This document shows positions 7,754-17,480 of a stretch of 62,304 nucleotides of DNA, piece by piece. How positions within the stretch are numbered: the first letter of the stretch is position 1; every line of letters starts with the position of its first letter. The DNA is taken from positions 1-62,304 of the forward strand of contig NZ_VOSK01000014.1 of assembly GCF_009296175.1 (NCBI RefSeq), written 5' to 3'. The translations under genes were made by a program, and so were the position numbers. The DNA is from Microvirga tunisiensis. Its GTDB lineage: Bacteria; Pseudomonadota; Alphaproteobacteria; Rhizobiales; Beijerinckiaceae. Under the pieces are notes generated by a model that made no database searches, was not told where the DNA came from, and saw nothing but the letters and a program-made list of their open reading frames with translations.

Positions 7754-8956
7754 ATGGCGAGATCCTTCCACCCAGTGACATTCCAAGTCAAAATTGCCCA
7801 AGGTCTCAAGGCGGTTCCTGCCGCCGACTGGGATGCCTGCGCGATCGGCACGGGCTCGGGCGACGACGATCCGTTCAACCCGTTCGTGTCTCATGCCTTT
7901 CTCTCCGCGCTGGAGGATTCCGGCTGCGTCGGGGCCAAGACCGGCTGGACGCCTGTTCATATTCTCGTCGAGGACGAGGCTGAAAAACTTCTGGGCGCGG
8001 CCCCCTGCTACCTCAAGTCCCATTCCATGGGCGAGTACGTGTTCGACCATTCCTGGGCGGACGCCTATACCCGTGCGGGCGGGCGCTATTATCCCAAACT
8101 CCAGGTCGCGGTTCCGTTCACGCCGGTCACGGGCCCTCGCCTCATCGTTCCAGATGGGCCTCGATCAGCGGAGATCCGCTCCTATCTGATCGCCGGTCTG
8201 AGAGCCTTGAGAGACCAGACGGGCGCTTCCTCCATTCATGCCACCTTCTTGCAGGAAGCGGATCTCAAGGCGCTGACCGCGGAGAAGTTCCTGCAGCGGG
8301 ACGACCAGCAGTTCCACTGGTTCAATGACAACTATGGCAGTTTCGAAGACTTCCTGGCTGCCCTCGCCTCACGCAAGCGCAAGGCAATCCGGCGCGAGCG
8401 GCGCGATGCCCTGGCAAACGGCATTTCCATCGAGTGGGTGACCGGAGGCGACATCACCGAGGCGCATTGGGATGCCTTCTTCGCGTTCTACATGGACACG
8501 GGCTCGCGCAAATGGGGCCGTCCCTACCTCAATCGCCGCTTCTTCTCCCTCGTCGGTGAACGTATGGCCGACCGGGTCCTGCTCGTCATGGCCAAGCGCA
8601 ACGGGCACTATATCGCGGGTGCCATCAACTTCATCGGCGACAAGCGACTCTATGGACGCAACTGGGGATGCATCGAGGATCATCCCTTCCTGCATTTCGA
8701 GGTCTGCTATTACCAGGCTGTCGAATTCGCGATCGCCCGCGGGCTCGACCGGGTCGAAGCCGGAGCTCAGGGAGAGCACAAGTTGGCACGCGGCTATAGG
8801 CCCGTGATCACAGCCTCGGCCCATGATATCGCCGATCCTTCGCTGCGCCGAGCGGTGCAGGATTATCTGGATCAAGAGCGTCTCTACGTATCGGAGGCTG
8901 CGGAAGAGCTGTCGGAAGCGACCCCGTTCCGGCACCGGGATGAAGATCAGGATTAG
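7754..8956 (+). CDS. FemAB/GNAT-like protein of the COG3146 (DUF482) family
   Basis: 400-residue cytoplasmic protein of the peptidoglycan-bridge-enzyme-like GNAT superfamily (PF04339). Typical segments are WDACAIGTGSGDDDPFNPFVSHAFLSALEDSGC, the aromatic CYLKSHSMGEYVFDHSWADAY and RGLDRVEAGAQGEHKLARGYRP near residue 340. Members are annotated as N-acetyltransferases, but the acceptor is unknown, so no pathway is assigned. ATG 7754 gives the family's usual N-terminus. The gene stands alone; its stop overlaps the stop of the convergent FMN reductase gene. Confidence 0.8.
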   Translation: MARSFHPVTFQVKIAQGLKAVPAADWDACAIGTGSGDDDPFNPFVSHAFLSALEDSGCVGAKTGWTPVHILVEDEAEKLLGAAPCYLKSHSMGEYVFDHSWADAYTRAGGRYYPKLQVAVPFTPVTGPRLIVPDGPRSAEIRSYLIAGLRALRDQTGASSIHATFLQEADLKALTAEKFLQRDDQQFHWFNDNYGSFEDFLAALASRKRKAIRRERRDALANGISIEWVTGGDITEAHWDAFFAFYMDTGSRKWGRPYLNRRFFSLVGERMADRVLLVMAKRNGHYIAGAINFIGDKRLYGRNWGCIEDHPFLHFEVCYYQAVEFAIARGLDRVEAGAQGEHKLARGYRPVITASAHDIADPSLRRAVQDYLDQERLYVSEAAEELSEATPFRHRDEDQD

Positions 8957-9528
8957 GGAGCGGATGCGTTTTGCCGTGCAGCCCGAACGTAGGCGGTGAA
9001 GCCTTCGAGATATTTGCGCAGCTGCTCCTCGATCTTCTGATCGGCGAATGTGCCGTCCTGGTTGAAGACCGCCTGCGCGCGCGAGACCATCAGGCGACCG
9101 CCGGCCCAGAAATCGGCTCTTAGCGTTCGGAGGACTGGAAGCCAAGCATTCTGGGACAGAATTGTGCCGAAGCCGCCCGGCGAGGCGCCGATGACAGCCA
9201 CGGGCTTGCTGCCGAAGACGCGCTTGATGTCCGTGTCCGGCCGGGAGAGCCAGTCGATGGCGTTCTTGAACACGCCCGGGATGGAGTTGTTGTATTCCGG
9301 CGTGACGAGAAGCAGGCCATCCGCAACGGCGATGACCTCCTTCAGCTCCGTCACCCGCTCGGGAATCCCTTCATTGGCTTCGACGTCTCCGTCGTAGAGC
9401 GGAATTCCGCGGATGGTTTCAACGACGAGCTCCGCATTCTCGGGCATCAGGCCCGCCGCGTTCCGCAGCAAGGCGGAGTTGTACGAGGCTTGACGCAGGC
9501 TTCCCGAAATACCGATCAGTTTCGTCAC
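8953..9528 (-). CDS. NADPH-dependent FMN reductase family protein
   Basis: 191-residue flavodoxin-like oxidoreductase (PF03358). The phosphate-binding loop GISGSLRQASYNSALLR and the conserved LVTPEYNNSIPGVFKNAIDWLSR are diagnostic of the ChrR/YieF/SsuE-like group, which reduces FMN, quinones or chromate. Start chosen at GTG 9528 (VTKLIGISGSLR), preceded by GAGG five bases upstream, rather than the TTG at 9564, which adds 12 residues not seen in relatives. The substrate is not predictable. Confidence 0.85.
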   Translation of the reverse strand: MTKLIGISGSLRQASYNSALLRNAAGLMPENAELVVETIRGIPLYDGDVEANEGIPERVTELKEVIAVADGLLLVTPEYNNSIPGVFKNAIDWLSRPDTDIKRVFGSKPVAVIGASPGGFGTILSQNAWLPVLRTLRADFWAGGRLMVSRAQAVFNQDGTFADQKIEEQLRKYLEGFTAYVRAARQNASAP

Positions 9529-9784
9529 ATCGACCTCGTTGCCTATCAGAAGCTCTTCCCGCAAGTGAGCGAGGAATTTGCGAGGCTAGGATTCGGAGCA
9601 GATCAAGTCAAACCGCTCCAAAAGAATACTTCCTCAGCCCAAAGTCGCGTCAGCAAGCCCCAAGCTGCGCCCTAGACAATGCGCGACATTGGTTCATATG
9701 TGGACTATGCATCTGCGCGCCCCTACTGAACTCCTCACCGTCCATGAACATTGACACCACCTGTATCCTGCGGGAGTGCACTTG

Positions 9785-11746
9785 ATGCAGGAACGTGTGA
9801 AGCTTCAGCCCGATTTCCTTGCGGAAGGCGCGATCATGGGCGAGCGCACTCGCCATCACGATTGGTCGGCCACGCCGGTCGGCCCGATCGAGACATGGCC
9901 GCATTCTCTGCGCACGGCCGTCGGCATCATGCTCCACTCGAAGTTTCCGACCTACATGCTGTGGGGCCGGGAACTGACGAGTTTCTACAACGATGCCTAT
10001 GCACCGATCCTGGGATCAAGGCCGCAGGCCCTCGGTCGACCCTTTCGGGAAGTCTGGGCCGAGGCCTGGGACACGGTTGGCCCCATTGCCGAAAAGGCTC
10101 TTCTCGGACAGGCAAGCTACTTCGAAGACCTGCCCATCACTGTCGAGCGCAACGGCTACCCCGAGCAAACGTGGTGGACCTTCTCTTATAGTCCTATTCA
10201 CGATGAAGCAGGTCATGTGGGCGGCATCCTCTGCACAGTCCATGATACGACCGCAAAGGTTCTGAGCGAACGTAGACTTGAGTTTGTCGTTCGCCTGAGT
10301 GATCGCCTACGCGGTCTGCACGAGCCCATCGAGGTGATCGCGGCGGCACAGGCGATGCTGGGAGAGCATCTCAAGACGAGTCGTGTCGGCTATGGGGAGG
10401 TCGAGGAGACGGCTCGCTATTTCACTACTGAGCGCAATTGGACCGACGGCACGGTCGCGCACAGGACCGGCACCCATGACCTCGCGGCGTTCGGCCCAGA
10501 GATCCATGACGCCCTCAAGCGGGGTGAAACGCTCGTGGTTCATGATGCGGCGGCCGATCCGCGTACCGATTCGCCGGAGCACCTAGCCGCCTTTGCCTTT
10601 CTTGAGTTCTCCGCCGTCGTCACCGTGAGTCTGATCAAGCGCGGACGCATGGTCGCTGCCCTCTACGTTCACAACCACGAGCCGCGCCTCTGGAGCCCGG
10701 GCGAAGTCAAGCTCATCGAGGATGTGGCCGAGCGGACATGGGATGCCGTCGAGAGGCTGCGGTCGGAAGCCGCCTTGCGTAAGAGCGAGGAGCGCCTTCA
10801 ACTCGCCCTTGAGGCATCGAGCGTCGTCGGAACCTGGGACTGGGATATCCAGTCCGACCTCGTATATGCGGATGAGCGTTTCGCAATCCTCTACGGCGTC
10901 GATCCCGAATTCGCCGCAGCGGGAGCGCCCATCGCCAGCTTCGTGAACGGCATTTATCCCGACGACCGCAACCGGATCAAAGAACAGATCCAACAGGCGG
11001 TTGAGACGGGTGCTCCCTTGGCCGCTGAGTACCGCACGGTCGATAAATACGGGCAGATCCGTTGGGTCTTCGCGCAGGGACGCTGCTATCACGCAGCTCG
11101 TCAACCGGTCAGGTTTCCCGGTATCGCCGTCGACATCACGGAAAGAAAGAAGGCCGAGGAGCACCGCGAGCTTCTGATCAACGAGTTGAATCACCGGGTG
11201 AAGAACACCCTGGCCACCGTTCAGTCCATTGCCTCTCAAACCTTTCGTAACGCAGACACCACGGAAGCGGCCCGCTTGGCCATGGAGGCGCGCCTGCTCG
11301 CCCTGTCCCGTGCCCATGACGTGCTCACGCGGGAGAACTGGGAAGGAGCCGGTCTGATCGAGATCGTGCGAGAGGCCATGGCTCCCTATCGTCACGAACG
11401 CGAGAACCGCCTGCACATGGAGGGTCCGGACGTCCGCCTATCGCCGCGCATGGCGCTGGCCATCGCCATGGCCCTGCAGGAGCTGGCCACCAATGCCGTG
11501 AAATACGGCGCCCTCTCAAATGCCAACGGTGAGGTTCGGGTTGCTTGGTCCGTCGAGCGGAAGGGAGAAAAGCGCCTGCATCTCACCTGGTCCGAAACGA
11601 ACGGTCCCAGGGTCGAGCCCCCCAAGCGCCGCGGCTTCGGCAGCCGCCTTATCGAGCGCAGCCTGGCGCAGGATCTGAACGGCGAGGCGCAGATCACATT
11701 CGCTCCGGCGGGGATCATCTGTACGGTCGATGCTCCCGTAACGTGA
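9785..11746 (+). CDS. HWE-family sensor histidine kinase with PAS and GAF domains
   Basis: Cytosolic sensor kinase of 653 residues without transmembrane segments. An N-terminal PAS-like region contains HHDWSATPVGPIETWPHSL, a GAF-like domain spans about 165-320, and a second PAS domain with WDWDIQSDLVYADERFAILYG spans about 330-450. The HWE dimerisation/phosphoacceptor motif ELNHRVKNTLATVQSIA places the phospho-His at 470, and the N-box ELATNAVKYGAL has Asn570; LTWSETNGPRV and GFGSRLIERSL complete the ATPase. HWE kinases often feed the alphaproteobacterial general stress response. ATG 9785 chosen because GGGAG lies eight bases upstream; GTG 9776 is too close to it. No response regulator is adjacent. 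Confidence 0.88.
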   Translation: MQERVKLQPDFLAEGAIMGERTRHHDWSATPVGPIETWPHSLRTAVGIMLHSKFPTYMLWGRELTSFYNDAYAPILGSRPQALGRPFREVWAEAWDTVGPIAEKALLGQASYFEDLPITVERNGYPEQTWWTFSYSPIHDEAGHVGGILCTVHDTTAKVLSERRLEFVVRLSDRLRGLHEPIEVIAAAQAMLGEHLKTSRVGYGEVEETARYFTTERNWTDGTVAHRTGTHDLAAFGPEIHDALKRGETLVVHDAAADPRTDSPEHLAAFAFLEFSAVVTVSLIKRGRMVAALYVHNHEPRLWSPGEVKLIEDVAERTWDAVERLRSEAALRKSEERLQLALEASSVVGTWDWDIQSDLVYADERFAILYGVDPEFAAAGAPIASFVNGIYPDDRNRIKEQIQQAVETGAPLAAEYRTVDKYGQIRWVFAQGRCYHAARQPVRFPGIAVDITERKKAEEHRELLINELNHRVKNTLATVQSIASQTFRNADTTEAARLAMEARLLALSRAHDVLTRENWEGAGLIEIVREAMAPYRHERENRLHMEGPDVRLSPRMALAIAMALQELATNAVKYGALSNANGEVRVAWSVERKGEKRLHLTWSETNGPRVEPPKRRGFGSRLIERSLAQDLNGEAQITFAPAGIICTVDAPVT

Positions 11747-11752
11747 GCCGCC

Positions 11753-11791
11753 AAATAAAAAGCCGCATCGGCATGGGATCCGATGCGGCTT
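11753..11791 (-). terminator. Rho-independent terminator ending the clpS-clpA operon
   Basis: 12-bp perfect stem (arms AAGCCGCATCGG and CCGATGCGGCTT), 8-base loop, then TTTTATTTGG on the minus strand. It lies about 30 bases past the stop of the small membrane protein that follows clpA. Confidence 0.8.
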
Positions 11792-11822
11792 GATAGAGAG
11801 CCAAGTCTGGACCCGGCTTATC

Positions 11823-12074
11823 TCAAAGACTGGAGATGATCGCGTCGATCCCTTCCATGATCGCGGCTGGCGATGTGCCGACCGCGTTCAGGCCGATGTT
11901 CAGCAGCCAGTAGCAGCCGAAAACGATCACCGGCACGAGGATCCAACCGAGGACTTCCTCGAACCATACGCGCCGGCGACGACGCACGTAGCGCTTTTCG
12001 CGCCATGACGGCTTCGCCGGAGCGTCCAGGGTCCGGGACGCCTCCAGGGGTCCCTCGTGAATCTCACTCATCAT
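11823..12074 (-). CDS. Small single-span membrane protein coupled to clpA
   Basis: 83-residue protein with a basic cytoplasmic stretch (KPSWREKRYVRRRRRVWFEEV) followed by one transmembrane helix (LGWILVPVIVFGCYWLLNIGL). No known domain is recognised. Its ATGATG start overlaps the clpA stop by four bases (ATGA), and the operon terminator follows immediately, so it is the last gene of a clpS-clpA transcript. Whether it relates to the ClpAP protease is unknown; membrane recruitment would be pure speculation. Confidence 0.7.
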   Translation of the reverse strand: MMSEIHEGPLEASRTLDAPAKPSWREKRYVRRRRRVWFEEVLGWILVPVIVFGCYWLLNIGLNAVGTSPAAIMEGIDAIISSL

Positions 12075-14536
12075 GCTCTAACCAATGGAACTTTCGGAAC
12101 GGTGCGGACACCTCCGCCTCCATTACCATCGGATCCCTTCGGTTTCACTGCCTTTTTCGCCTTCGAAGAAGCGGCCTTGGCCTTGGGCTTCTTCTTCGCG
12201 GCATTCGTTACGTCCTTCTCGGGCTTCGGCTTCACAGGCCCTTCGACGTATTCGAAGCCGAGGCTCTGCAGGCCGATGTCGTCCGTCTTGACCACCACGC
12301 GGACGGCTCCGCCATCCTTCAGGCGGCCGAAGAGAACCTCGTCCGCGAGCGGCGTCTTGATGGTCGACTGAATCAGGCGGCCCATCGGGCGGGCGCCCAT
12401 GGCTTCGTCATAACCGTGCTCGACCAGCCAGTCGCGGGCCTCGTCGGTGAGTTCGATCGAGACGTTGCGGTCGGCAAGCTGGGCATCGAGCTGCATGACG
12501 AACTTGTCGACGACCTTCTGCACCACTTCCTTCGGCAGATGGGCGAAGGAGATGATCGCGTCGAGACGGTTGCGGAACTCGGGCGTGAACAGCTTGTTGA
12601 CCGCCTCCGTATCGTCCCCCTCACGCTTGGTACGGGTGAAGCCGTAGGCAGGACGTGCCATATCGGCGGCCCCCGCATTCGTGGTCATGATGATGATCAC
12701 GTTGCGGAAATCGACCTGCTTGCCGTTGTGGTCCGTCAGCTTCCCGTGGTCCATGACCTGGAGCAGGATGTTGAACAGATCCGGATGCGCCTTCTCGATC
12801 TCGTCGAGCAGGAGCACGCAATGCGGATGCTGATCGACACCGTCGGTCAGGAGACCGCCCTGGTCGAAGCCAACATAGCCGGGAGGTGCGCCGATCAGGC
12901 GGCTGACCGTGTGCCGCTCCATATACTCCGACATGTCGAAGCGCAGGAGCTCGACCCCGAGCGACGTCGCAAGCTGCTTGGCCACCTCGGTCTTGCCGAC
13001 GCCCGTGGGGCCGGCGAACAGGTAGGAGCCGATGGGCTTCTCCGCATCGCGCAGGCCGGCGCGGGCCAGCTTGATTGCCGAGGACAGCGCCTCGATGGCC
13101 TTGTCCTGACCGTAAACCACCCGCTTCAGGGTATCCTGCAGGTGCGCGAGCACCTCCGCATCGTCCTTCGACACGGTCTTGGGCGGGATACGGGCCATGG
13201 TGGCGATGGTCGCCTCGATCTCCTTGATGCCGATGGTCTTCTTGCGACGGCCTTCCGGGAGAAGCATCTGCGACGCGCCGGTCTCGTCAATCACGTCGAT
13301 CGCCTTGTCCGGCAGCTTGCGGTCGTTGATGTAGCGAGCCGACAGTTCCACCGCCGCCTTCACGGCGTCGTTGGTGTACTTCAGCTTGTGGAAATCCTCG
13401 AAATAGGGCTTCAGGCCCTTCACGATCTCGATGGCATCCGGCACCGAAGGCTCGTTGACGTCAATCTTCTGGAAGCGACGCACAAGGGCCCGGTCCTTCT
13501 CGAAATACTGGCGGTATTCCTTGTAGGTGGTCGAGCCGATGCAACGAAGGCTGCCCTGAGCCAGGGCGGGCTTCAGGAGGTTCGAGGCATCCATCGCTCC
13601 GCCGGAGGTGGCGCCGGCGCCGATCACCGTATGGATCTCATCGATGAACATGATGGCGTTCGGATGCGCCTCGATCTCCTTCATGACCTGCTTCAGGCGC
13701 TCTTCGAAGTCGCCGCGATAGCGGGTACCGGCAAGGAGCGTGCCCATGTCGAGGGAGAAGACGGTGGCTCCCTTGAGAACCTCCGGCACTTCGCCCTGGA
13801 CGATCTTGCGGGCCAGTCCTTCCGCGATGGCGGTCTTGCCGACGCCGGGCTCGCCGACGAGGAGCGGGTTGTTCTTCTGGCGGCGGCACAGGACCTGGAT
13901 GGTGCGCTGGACCTCGGATTCACGGCCGATCAGCGGATCGATCCGGCCTTCCTTCGCCTTCTTGTTGAGATTGACGCAGTAAGCCTCGAGCGCATCGCCC
14001 TTTTTCTTCTGGCGCGCGTCACCTTCGTCCTGCGTCGGACGCTCGGCCGAGGATTCCTCCTCGGATCCGCGTGGGGAGCGGCTTTCCGTGAGACCGGGGC
14101 GCTTGGCGATGCCGTGGCTGATGTAGTTGACCGCGTCGTAGCGGGTCATGTCCTGCTCCTGCAGGAAGTAGGCGGCATGGCTCTCGCGCTCGGCGAAAAT
14201 GGCCACGAGCACGTTCGCGCCGGTCACCTCGTCGCGGCCGGAAGACTGGACATGGATCACCGCCCGCTGGATCACACGCTGGAAGCCGGCTGTCGGCTTG
14301 GAATCCTGGCGTCCGTCGGCCACGAGATTGGCAAGTTCGCTGTCGACGTATTCGACCAGATTGCGGCGAAGAATTTCGATATCGACATTGCAGGCCCGCA
14401 TGACGGCCGCAGCATCCTGGTCGTCGATCAGGGCCAGGAGAAGGTGTTCGAGGGTTGCATATTCATGGCGGCGCTCGCCTGCGAGAGCGAGAGCTCGGTG
14501 AAGGGCTTGTTCAAGACTGCGAGAAAAGCTCGGCAA
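12071..14536 (-). CDS. clpA: ATP-dependent Clp protease ATP-binding subunit ClpA
   Basis: 821-residue AAA+ unfoldase that feeds substrates to ClpP. It has the N-terminal Clp_N repeats (residues 1-145, [20 protein letters not shown]), first AAA module with Walker A GEPGVGKT and Walker B IMFIDEIH, second AAA module with GPTGVGKT and [13 protein letters not shown], and arginine-finger region [11 protein letters not shown]. The C-terminus continues beyond the usual end into a Lys/Ala-rich low-complexity tail ([18 protein letters not shown]) of about 50 residues that E. coli ClpA lacks. It lies 30 bases downstream of clpS, the standard operon. Confidence 0.95.
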   Translation of the reverse strand: MPSFSRSLEQALHRALALAGERRHEYATLEHLLLALIDDQDAAAVMRACNVDIEILRRNLVEYVDSELANLVADGRQDSKPTAGFQRVIQRAVIHVQSSGRDEVTGANVLVAIFAERESHAAYFLQEQDMTRYDAVNYISHGIAKRPGLTESRSPRGSEEESSAERPTQDEGDARQKKKGDALEAYCVNLNKKAKEGRIDPLIGRESEVQRTIQVLCRRQKNNPLLVGEPGVGKTAIAEGLARKIVQGEVPEVLKGATVFSLDMGTLLAGTRYRGDFEERLKQVMKEIEAHPNAIMFIDEIHTVIGAGATSGGAMDASNLLKPALAQGSLRCIGSTTYKEYRQYFEKDRALVRRFQKIDVNEPSVPDAIEIVKGLKPYFEDFHKLKYTNDAVKAAVELSARYINDRKLPDKAIDVIDETGASQMLLPEGRRKKTIGIKEIEATIATMARIPPKTVSKDDAEVLAHLQDTLKRVVYGQDKAIEALSSAIKLARAGLRDAEKPIGSYLFAGPTGVGKTEVAKQLATSLGVELLRFDMSEYMERHTVSRLIGAPPGYVGFDQGGLLTDGVDQHPHCVLLLDEIEKAHPDLFNILLQVMDHGKLTDHNGKQVDFRNVIIIMTTNAGAADMARPAYGFTRTKREGDDTEAVNKLFTPEFRNRLDAIISFAHLPKEVVQKVVDKFVMQLDAQLADRNVSIELTDEARDWLVEHGYDEAMGARPMGRLIQSTIKTPLADEVLFGRLKDGGAVRVVVKTDDIGLQSLGFEYVEGPVKPKPEKDVTNAAKKKPKAKAASSKAKKAVKPKGSDGNGGGGVRTVPKVPLVRA

Positions 14537-14566
14537 CGGCTTGTCCTTTTATGAGACGGGGCTCGG

Positions 14567-14959
14567 CTAATTCTTTTCCATGACACATTGCAGAGGATGC
14601 TGGTGCTTCCGAGCGAAATCCATCACCTGGGTCACCTTGGTCTCGGCAATTTCGTATGTAAAAACTCCACATTCCCCCACGCCATTCTGGTGTACGTGCA
14701 ACATGATCCGGGTCGCATCCTCACGGTTCTTGTTGAAGAACCGCTCCAGCACGTGCACCACGAACTCCATCGGGGTGTAATCATCGTTCAAGAGGAGAAC
14801 GCGGTAAAGGTTCGGCCGTTTCGTGCGCGGTTTGGTTTTCGTGATGATGGAGGTGTTCGAGCGACCGCCATCGTCGCCCCCAGGGGGCTGTGACCCGCCG
14901 GCAGCGGAAACCGGATAAGACTCCGACAGGGTCAAAGTACCTTGAGCTAACCGCAACAT
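14567..14959 (-). CDS. clpS: ATP-dependent Clp protease adaptor ClpS
   Basis: 130-residue N-degron adaptor that delivers substrates with N-terminal aromatic or leucine residues to ClpAP. The core [28 protein letters not shown] followed by the [21 protein letters not shown] segment carries the acidic N-end-rule pocket residues. The roughly 45-residue N-terminal extension is Ser/Gly-rich and longer than in E. coli ClpS (106 residues). No alternative ATG lies between it and the core, so the start is the furthest plausible one. Possible -10 sequence TATACAT lies upstream around 15035. Confidence 0.93.
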   Translation of the reverse strand: MLRLAQGTLTLSESYPVSAAGGSQPPGGDDGGRSNTSIITKTKPRTKRPNLYRVLLLNDDYTPMEFVVHVLERFFNKNREDATRIMLHVHQNGVGECGVFTYEIAETKVTQVMDFARKHQHPLQCVMEKN

Positions 14960-15169
14960 AATCGGACGACCGCCCCTTCATCTGTTTTTGGCCTCGGCCT
15001 CCGGTCCGTCCTATTTCGGGCCATCAGCATCAATCCAAATGTATAGTCGCTCCATTCGGTTTGCCAGATCAACCAGATGGGTGGTCGCAGCCTCCAAGAA
15101 AAGAGCGACATGTTGGTCACTCCTGCGCGAGCGGGAAGCTCAGCCCTGGGCGCATGGCAGCCCCAACGC

Positions 15170-15194
15170 AAAACGCCCGGGACAGGCCCGGGCG
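15170..15194 (-). terminator. Rho-independent terminator of the phasin gene
   Basis: 8-bp GC-only stem CGCCCGGG/CCCGGGCG (15174-15181 with 15187-15194), 5-base loop, followed on the minus strand by TTTTGCG. It is 30 bases past the phasin stop. Confidence 0.75.
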
Positions 15195-15224
15195 CTTCAT
15201 GAGAGAAGATCTGGCGATCCGGCC

Positions 15225-15560
15225 TCAGGCGGCGGTTGCCTTGGAGAGGAGCCCTTCGTAGGGCTTCATCGTCTCCGTCGCGAGAGCGGAATAGAGCGCG
15301 CTCATCTTGGCCGTCTGGCTGACGAGGCTGTCATAGGCGCCTTTTACGAAGGCGGTCTGGATTTCAACAGCCTTGTCGAGGGTCTGCACACCGAGGAGCT
15401 TCTCCACGGTCGCAGAGGTCTGCTCGAACGACTTACGGGCGAAATCCGCCGTCTCGGACGCAATCGTCTGGCTGTTGCTGGAGAAGGCGCCCAGGGCCTT
15501 CACGGTGGCATCCAGGTTGTCCTGGCCGAACTTCTGAATCTGGGTAAGCGGCTGAAGCAT
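15225..15560 (-). CDS. Phasin family protein
   Basis: 111-residue amphipathic helical protein of the phasin family (PF09361), which coats polyhydroxyalkanoate granules. It reads MLQPLTQIQKFGQDNLDAT, then FARKSFEQTSATVEKLLGVQ and VEIQTAFVKGAYDSLVSQTAK, the usual heptad-rich pattern with no cysteine. Start chosen at ATG 15560, preceded by GAGG six bases upstream; an upstream extension to 15650 would run through the promoter. The gene is monocistronic, with its own promoter, paired operators and terminator. No pha biosynthesis gene is in the window. Confidence 0.88.
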   Translation of the reverse strand: MLQPLTQIQKFGQDNLDATVKALGAFSSNSQTIASETADFARKSFEQTSATVEKLLGVQTLDKAVEIQTAFVKGAYDSLVSQTAKMSALYSALATETMKPYEGLLSKATAA

Positions 15561-15621
15561 TGTGAACCTCGGCAATAAGGAGTTAGATGACGGTAGGCGC
15601 CGCTGGATAGCTGACGGACCC

Positions 15622-15650
15622 AATATGTGCAGCGCACAAAAAGTTGTCAA
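15622..15650 (-). promoter_or_regulatory. Phasin promoter, sigma-70 type
   Basis: On the minus strand TTGACA (15650-15645) is followed by exactly 17 bases and CATATT (15627-15622), about 60 bases before the phasin ATG. This is a near-consensus housekeeping promoter. One of the two palindromes described separately fills the spacer. Confidence 0.7.
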
Positions 15651-15671
15651 GTTTTATTGTGCAGCGCACAA
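15626..15671. promoter_or_regulatory. Paired palindromic operators at the phasin promoter
   Basis: TGTGCAGCGCACA (15626-15638) sits between the -35 and -10 hexamers, and TTGTGCAGCGCACAA (15657-15671) lies just upstream of -35. Centres are 32 bp apart, about three helical turns. The placement is that of a strong repressor site. PhaR (AniA), the PHA-responsive repressor of phasin genes in alphaproteobacteria, is the obvious candidate; its sites are reported as TGC-rich dyads. The assignment to PhaR is inference. Confidence 0.6.
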
Positions 15672-15815
15672 TAATCAAATCAATCGATTCTCCCCCGTTA
15701 ACCGCCCCGTAACCGCAACCTCTTACCGTCAGGGGATGTGTTGCGCCGGCAACGGTTCCTTCGAGAGAGCCGGGCGCAAGGGCCTAAAAACCAAACGAAA
15801 CAGGGATTTTGCAGC

Positions 15816-17402
15816 ATGAATTCGGTTAGGATGGGACACCGAAAGACATGGGCTCTGATTGGTATTGTTGCGTCAGTTGCCGTTGCGGTTGCGTCCCCTG
15901 CGGAAGCAGCACGCCGCAAGGTAAAGTCGTCCGGTGGTGGTTACACTCCTCTTTCCGCTTCCATCGTCGTCGATGCAAAGACCGGTAAGATCCTGCAGGG
16001 CGAAAACATCGACGAGCCGCGCATCCCGGCCTCGCTCACGAAGGTGATGAGCCTTTACCTGCTGTTCGAGCAGCTTGAGCGTGGCCGCATGCGCCCCGAC
16101 ACCCCTCTGACAGTTTCGGCCTATGCAGCAAGCCAGCCGCCAACCAAGCTCGGGGTCCGCCCCGGATCGACCATCGAGGTCGACGATGCCATCAAGGCCA
16201 TGGTGACCCTCTCCGCCAACGACGTTTCCGTCGTGGTCGCCGAGAACATCGCCGGCTCCGAAGATGCCTTCGCTCAGATGATGACCCGCAAGGCCAGGGA
16301 ACTCGGGATGAGCTCGACGGCGTTCTACAACCCGCACGGCCTGCCGCATGAGCCGCCAAATATCACAACCGCCCGCGACCTGTCCGTCCTCGGCCGCGCG
16401 ATCCAGGACCGTTTCCCGAAGTACTTCGCCTATTTCCAGACCCGCTCGTTCCAGTACGGCAGCCGCACCATCCGGGGCCATAATCGGCTGCTCGGAAAGG
16501 TCGAGGGCGTGGACGGCATCAAGACCGGCTATACCCGCCTCTCCGGCTTCAACCTGCTGACCTCGGTCAACACCGACACGCGCAGCATTGTCGGCGTGGT
16601 GCTCGGCGGCCGCTCAGGCGCTTCCCGTGACCAGAAGATGGCTGCTCTCATCGACGATCATCTGCCCCGCGCCTATGCGGGTGCTCGGACTGCGCCTGCC
16701 GTATTCGAGAACCAGCCTGCCCTGGTGGCCGAGGCCCCGGCTCCGCGCTTGGTCGAGACCGCTCCCGTTGCGGCTCCTGTGAAAGTGGCTTCGGCCACCC
16801 CGCAGGCTCCCGTTGCACAGGCCTCGACACCTCAGGCTACGCCCGAGCGTAAGCCGCTCGACCTGAACACCTTGCGGCCGGTGGTCGCCTCGGCTTCGGG
16901 CGCCAGTTCGACCACCACTCCCTCCTCCGTGCGGTGGCAGAAGGGCCAGGAGCCGCTGCCGCTGAACGCTCAGGCCTACGCCGCTCTGCCGTCTCCGGCT
17001 CAGATCCCGGTCTCTCAGAAAGCTGCTCTGCAGGCCAAGATCGAAGCAAAGGCCGTCCAGCCCGCGCCGGCCACGACCACCGCTGCGGTGACCAAAACAG
17101 CCTCCCTCAAGGCTGAAGCTCCCAAGGCCGAGGCGGTCGAGCCCAAGAAGGTCGTGACCGGCTGGGTGATCCAGCTCGGTGCCACGGATGACGAGGACAA
17201 GGCCAAGGCCATGCTCGACTCGGCCCGCGGCCGCTTCGGCAAGGTCCTCGGAAAAGCCTCGCCCTTCACTGAGAAGGTGACCGTCGACGGCAGCACGCTC
17301 TACCGCGCCCGCTTCTCCGGCTTCTCCGAATCCAATGATGCAGCCAGTGCTTGCAAGCAGATCAAGAAAGGCGGCGTGAACTGCTTCGCCTCGCGTGGCT
17401 GA
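15816..17402 (+). CDS. D-alanyl-D-alanine carboxypeptidase (S11) with C-terminal SPOR domain
   Basis: 528-residue exported penicillin-binding protein. A signal peptide ends near SPAEAA (residue 32). The serine beta-lactamase-fold motifs are all present: SLTK (Ser73, Lys76), SAN (Ser133-Asn135) and KTG (236-238). A Pro/Ala-rich linker of about 150 residues follows, then a SPOR domain from about 447 (GWVIQLGATDDEDKA) that binds denuded septal glycan. It should trim the terminal D-Ala of pentapeptides at the division site. Start at ATG 15816 (MNSVRMGHRK), which opens the signal peptide. This dacA-SPOR architecture is common in Hyphomicrobiales. Confidence 0.92.
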   Translation: MNSVRMGHRKTWALIGIVASVAVAVASPAEAARRKVKSSGGGYTPLSASIVVDAKTGKILQGENIDEPRIPASLTKVMSLYLLFEQLERGRMRPDTPLTVSAYAASQPPTKLGVRPGSTIEVDDAIKAMVTLSANDVSVVVAENIAGSEDAFAQMMTRKARELGMSSTAFYNPHGLPHEPPNITTARDLSVLGRAIQDRFPKYFAYFQTRSFQYGSRTIRGHNRLLGKVEGVDGIKTGYTRLSGFNLLTSVNTDTRSIVGVVLGGRSGASRDQKMAALIDDHLPRAYAGARTAPAVFENQPALVAEAPAPRLVETAPVAAPVKVASATPQAPVAQASTPQATPERKPLDLNTLRPVVASASGASSTTTPSSVRWQKGQEPLPLNAQAYAALPSPAQIPVSQKAALQAKIEAKAVQPAPATTTAAVTKTASLKAEAPKAEAVEPKKVVTGWVIQLGATDDEDKAKAMLDSARGRFGKVLGKASPFTEKVTVDGSTLYRARFSGFSESNDAASACKQIKKGGVNCFASRG

Positions 17403-17480
17403 CCTGATGTAGAGAACTCTGCGACGGTGCGTGTGTTTGTGCCGTCGCAGCTTGAAGCCAACCGGATCGCGCGTGGAGTA

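Noticed and set aside
11873-14554. An 893-codon open frame on the plus strand
   Set aside because: It is entirely antisense to clpA and its translation has no family resemblance; long antisense frames are expected in GC-rich codon-biased genes.
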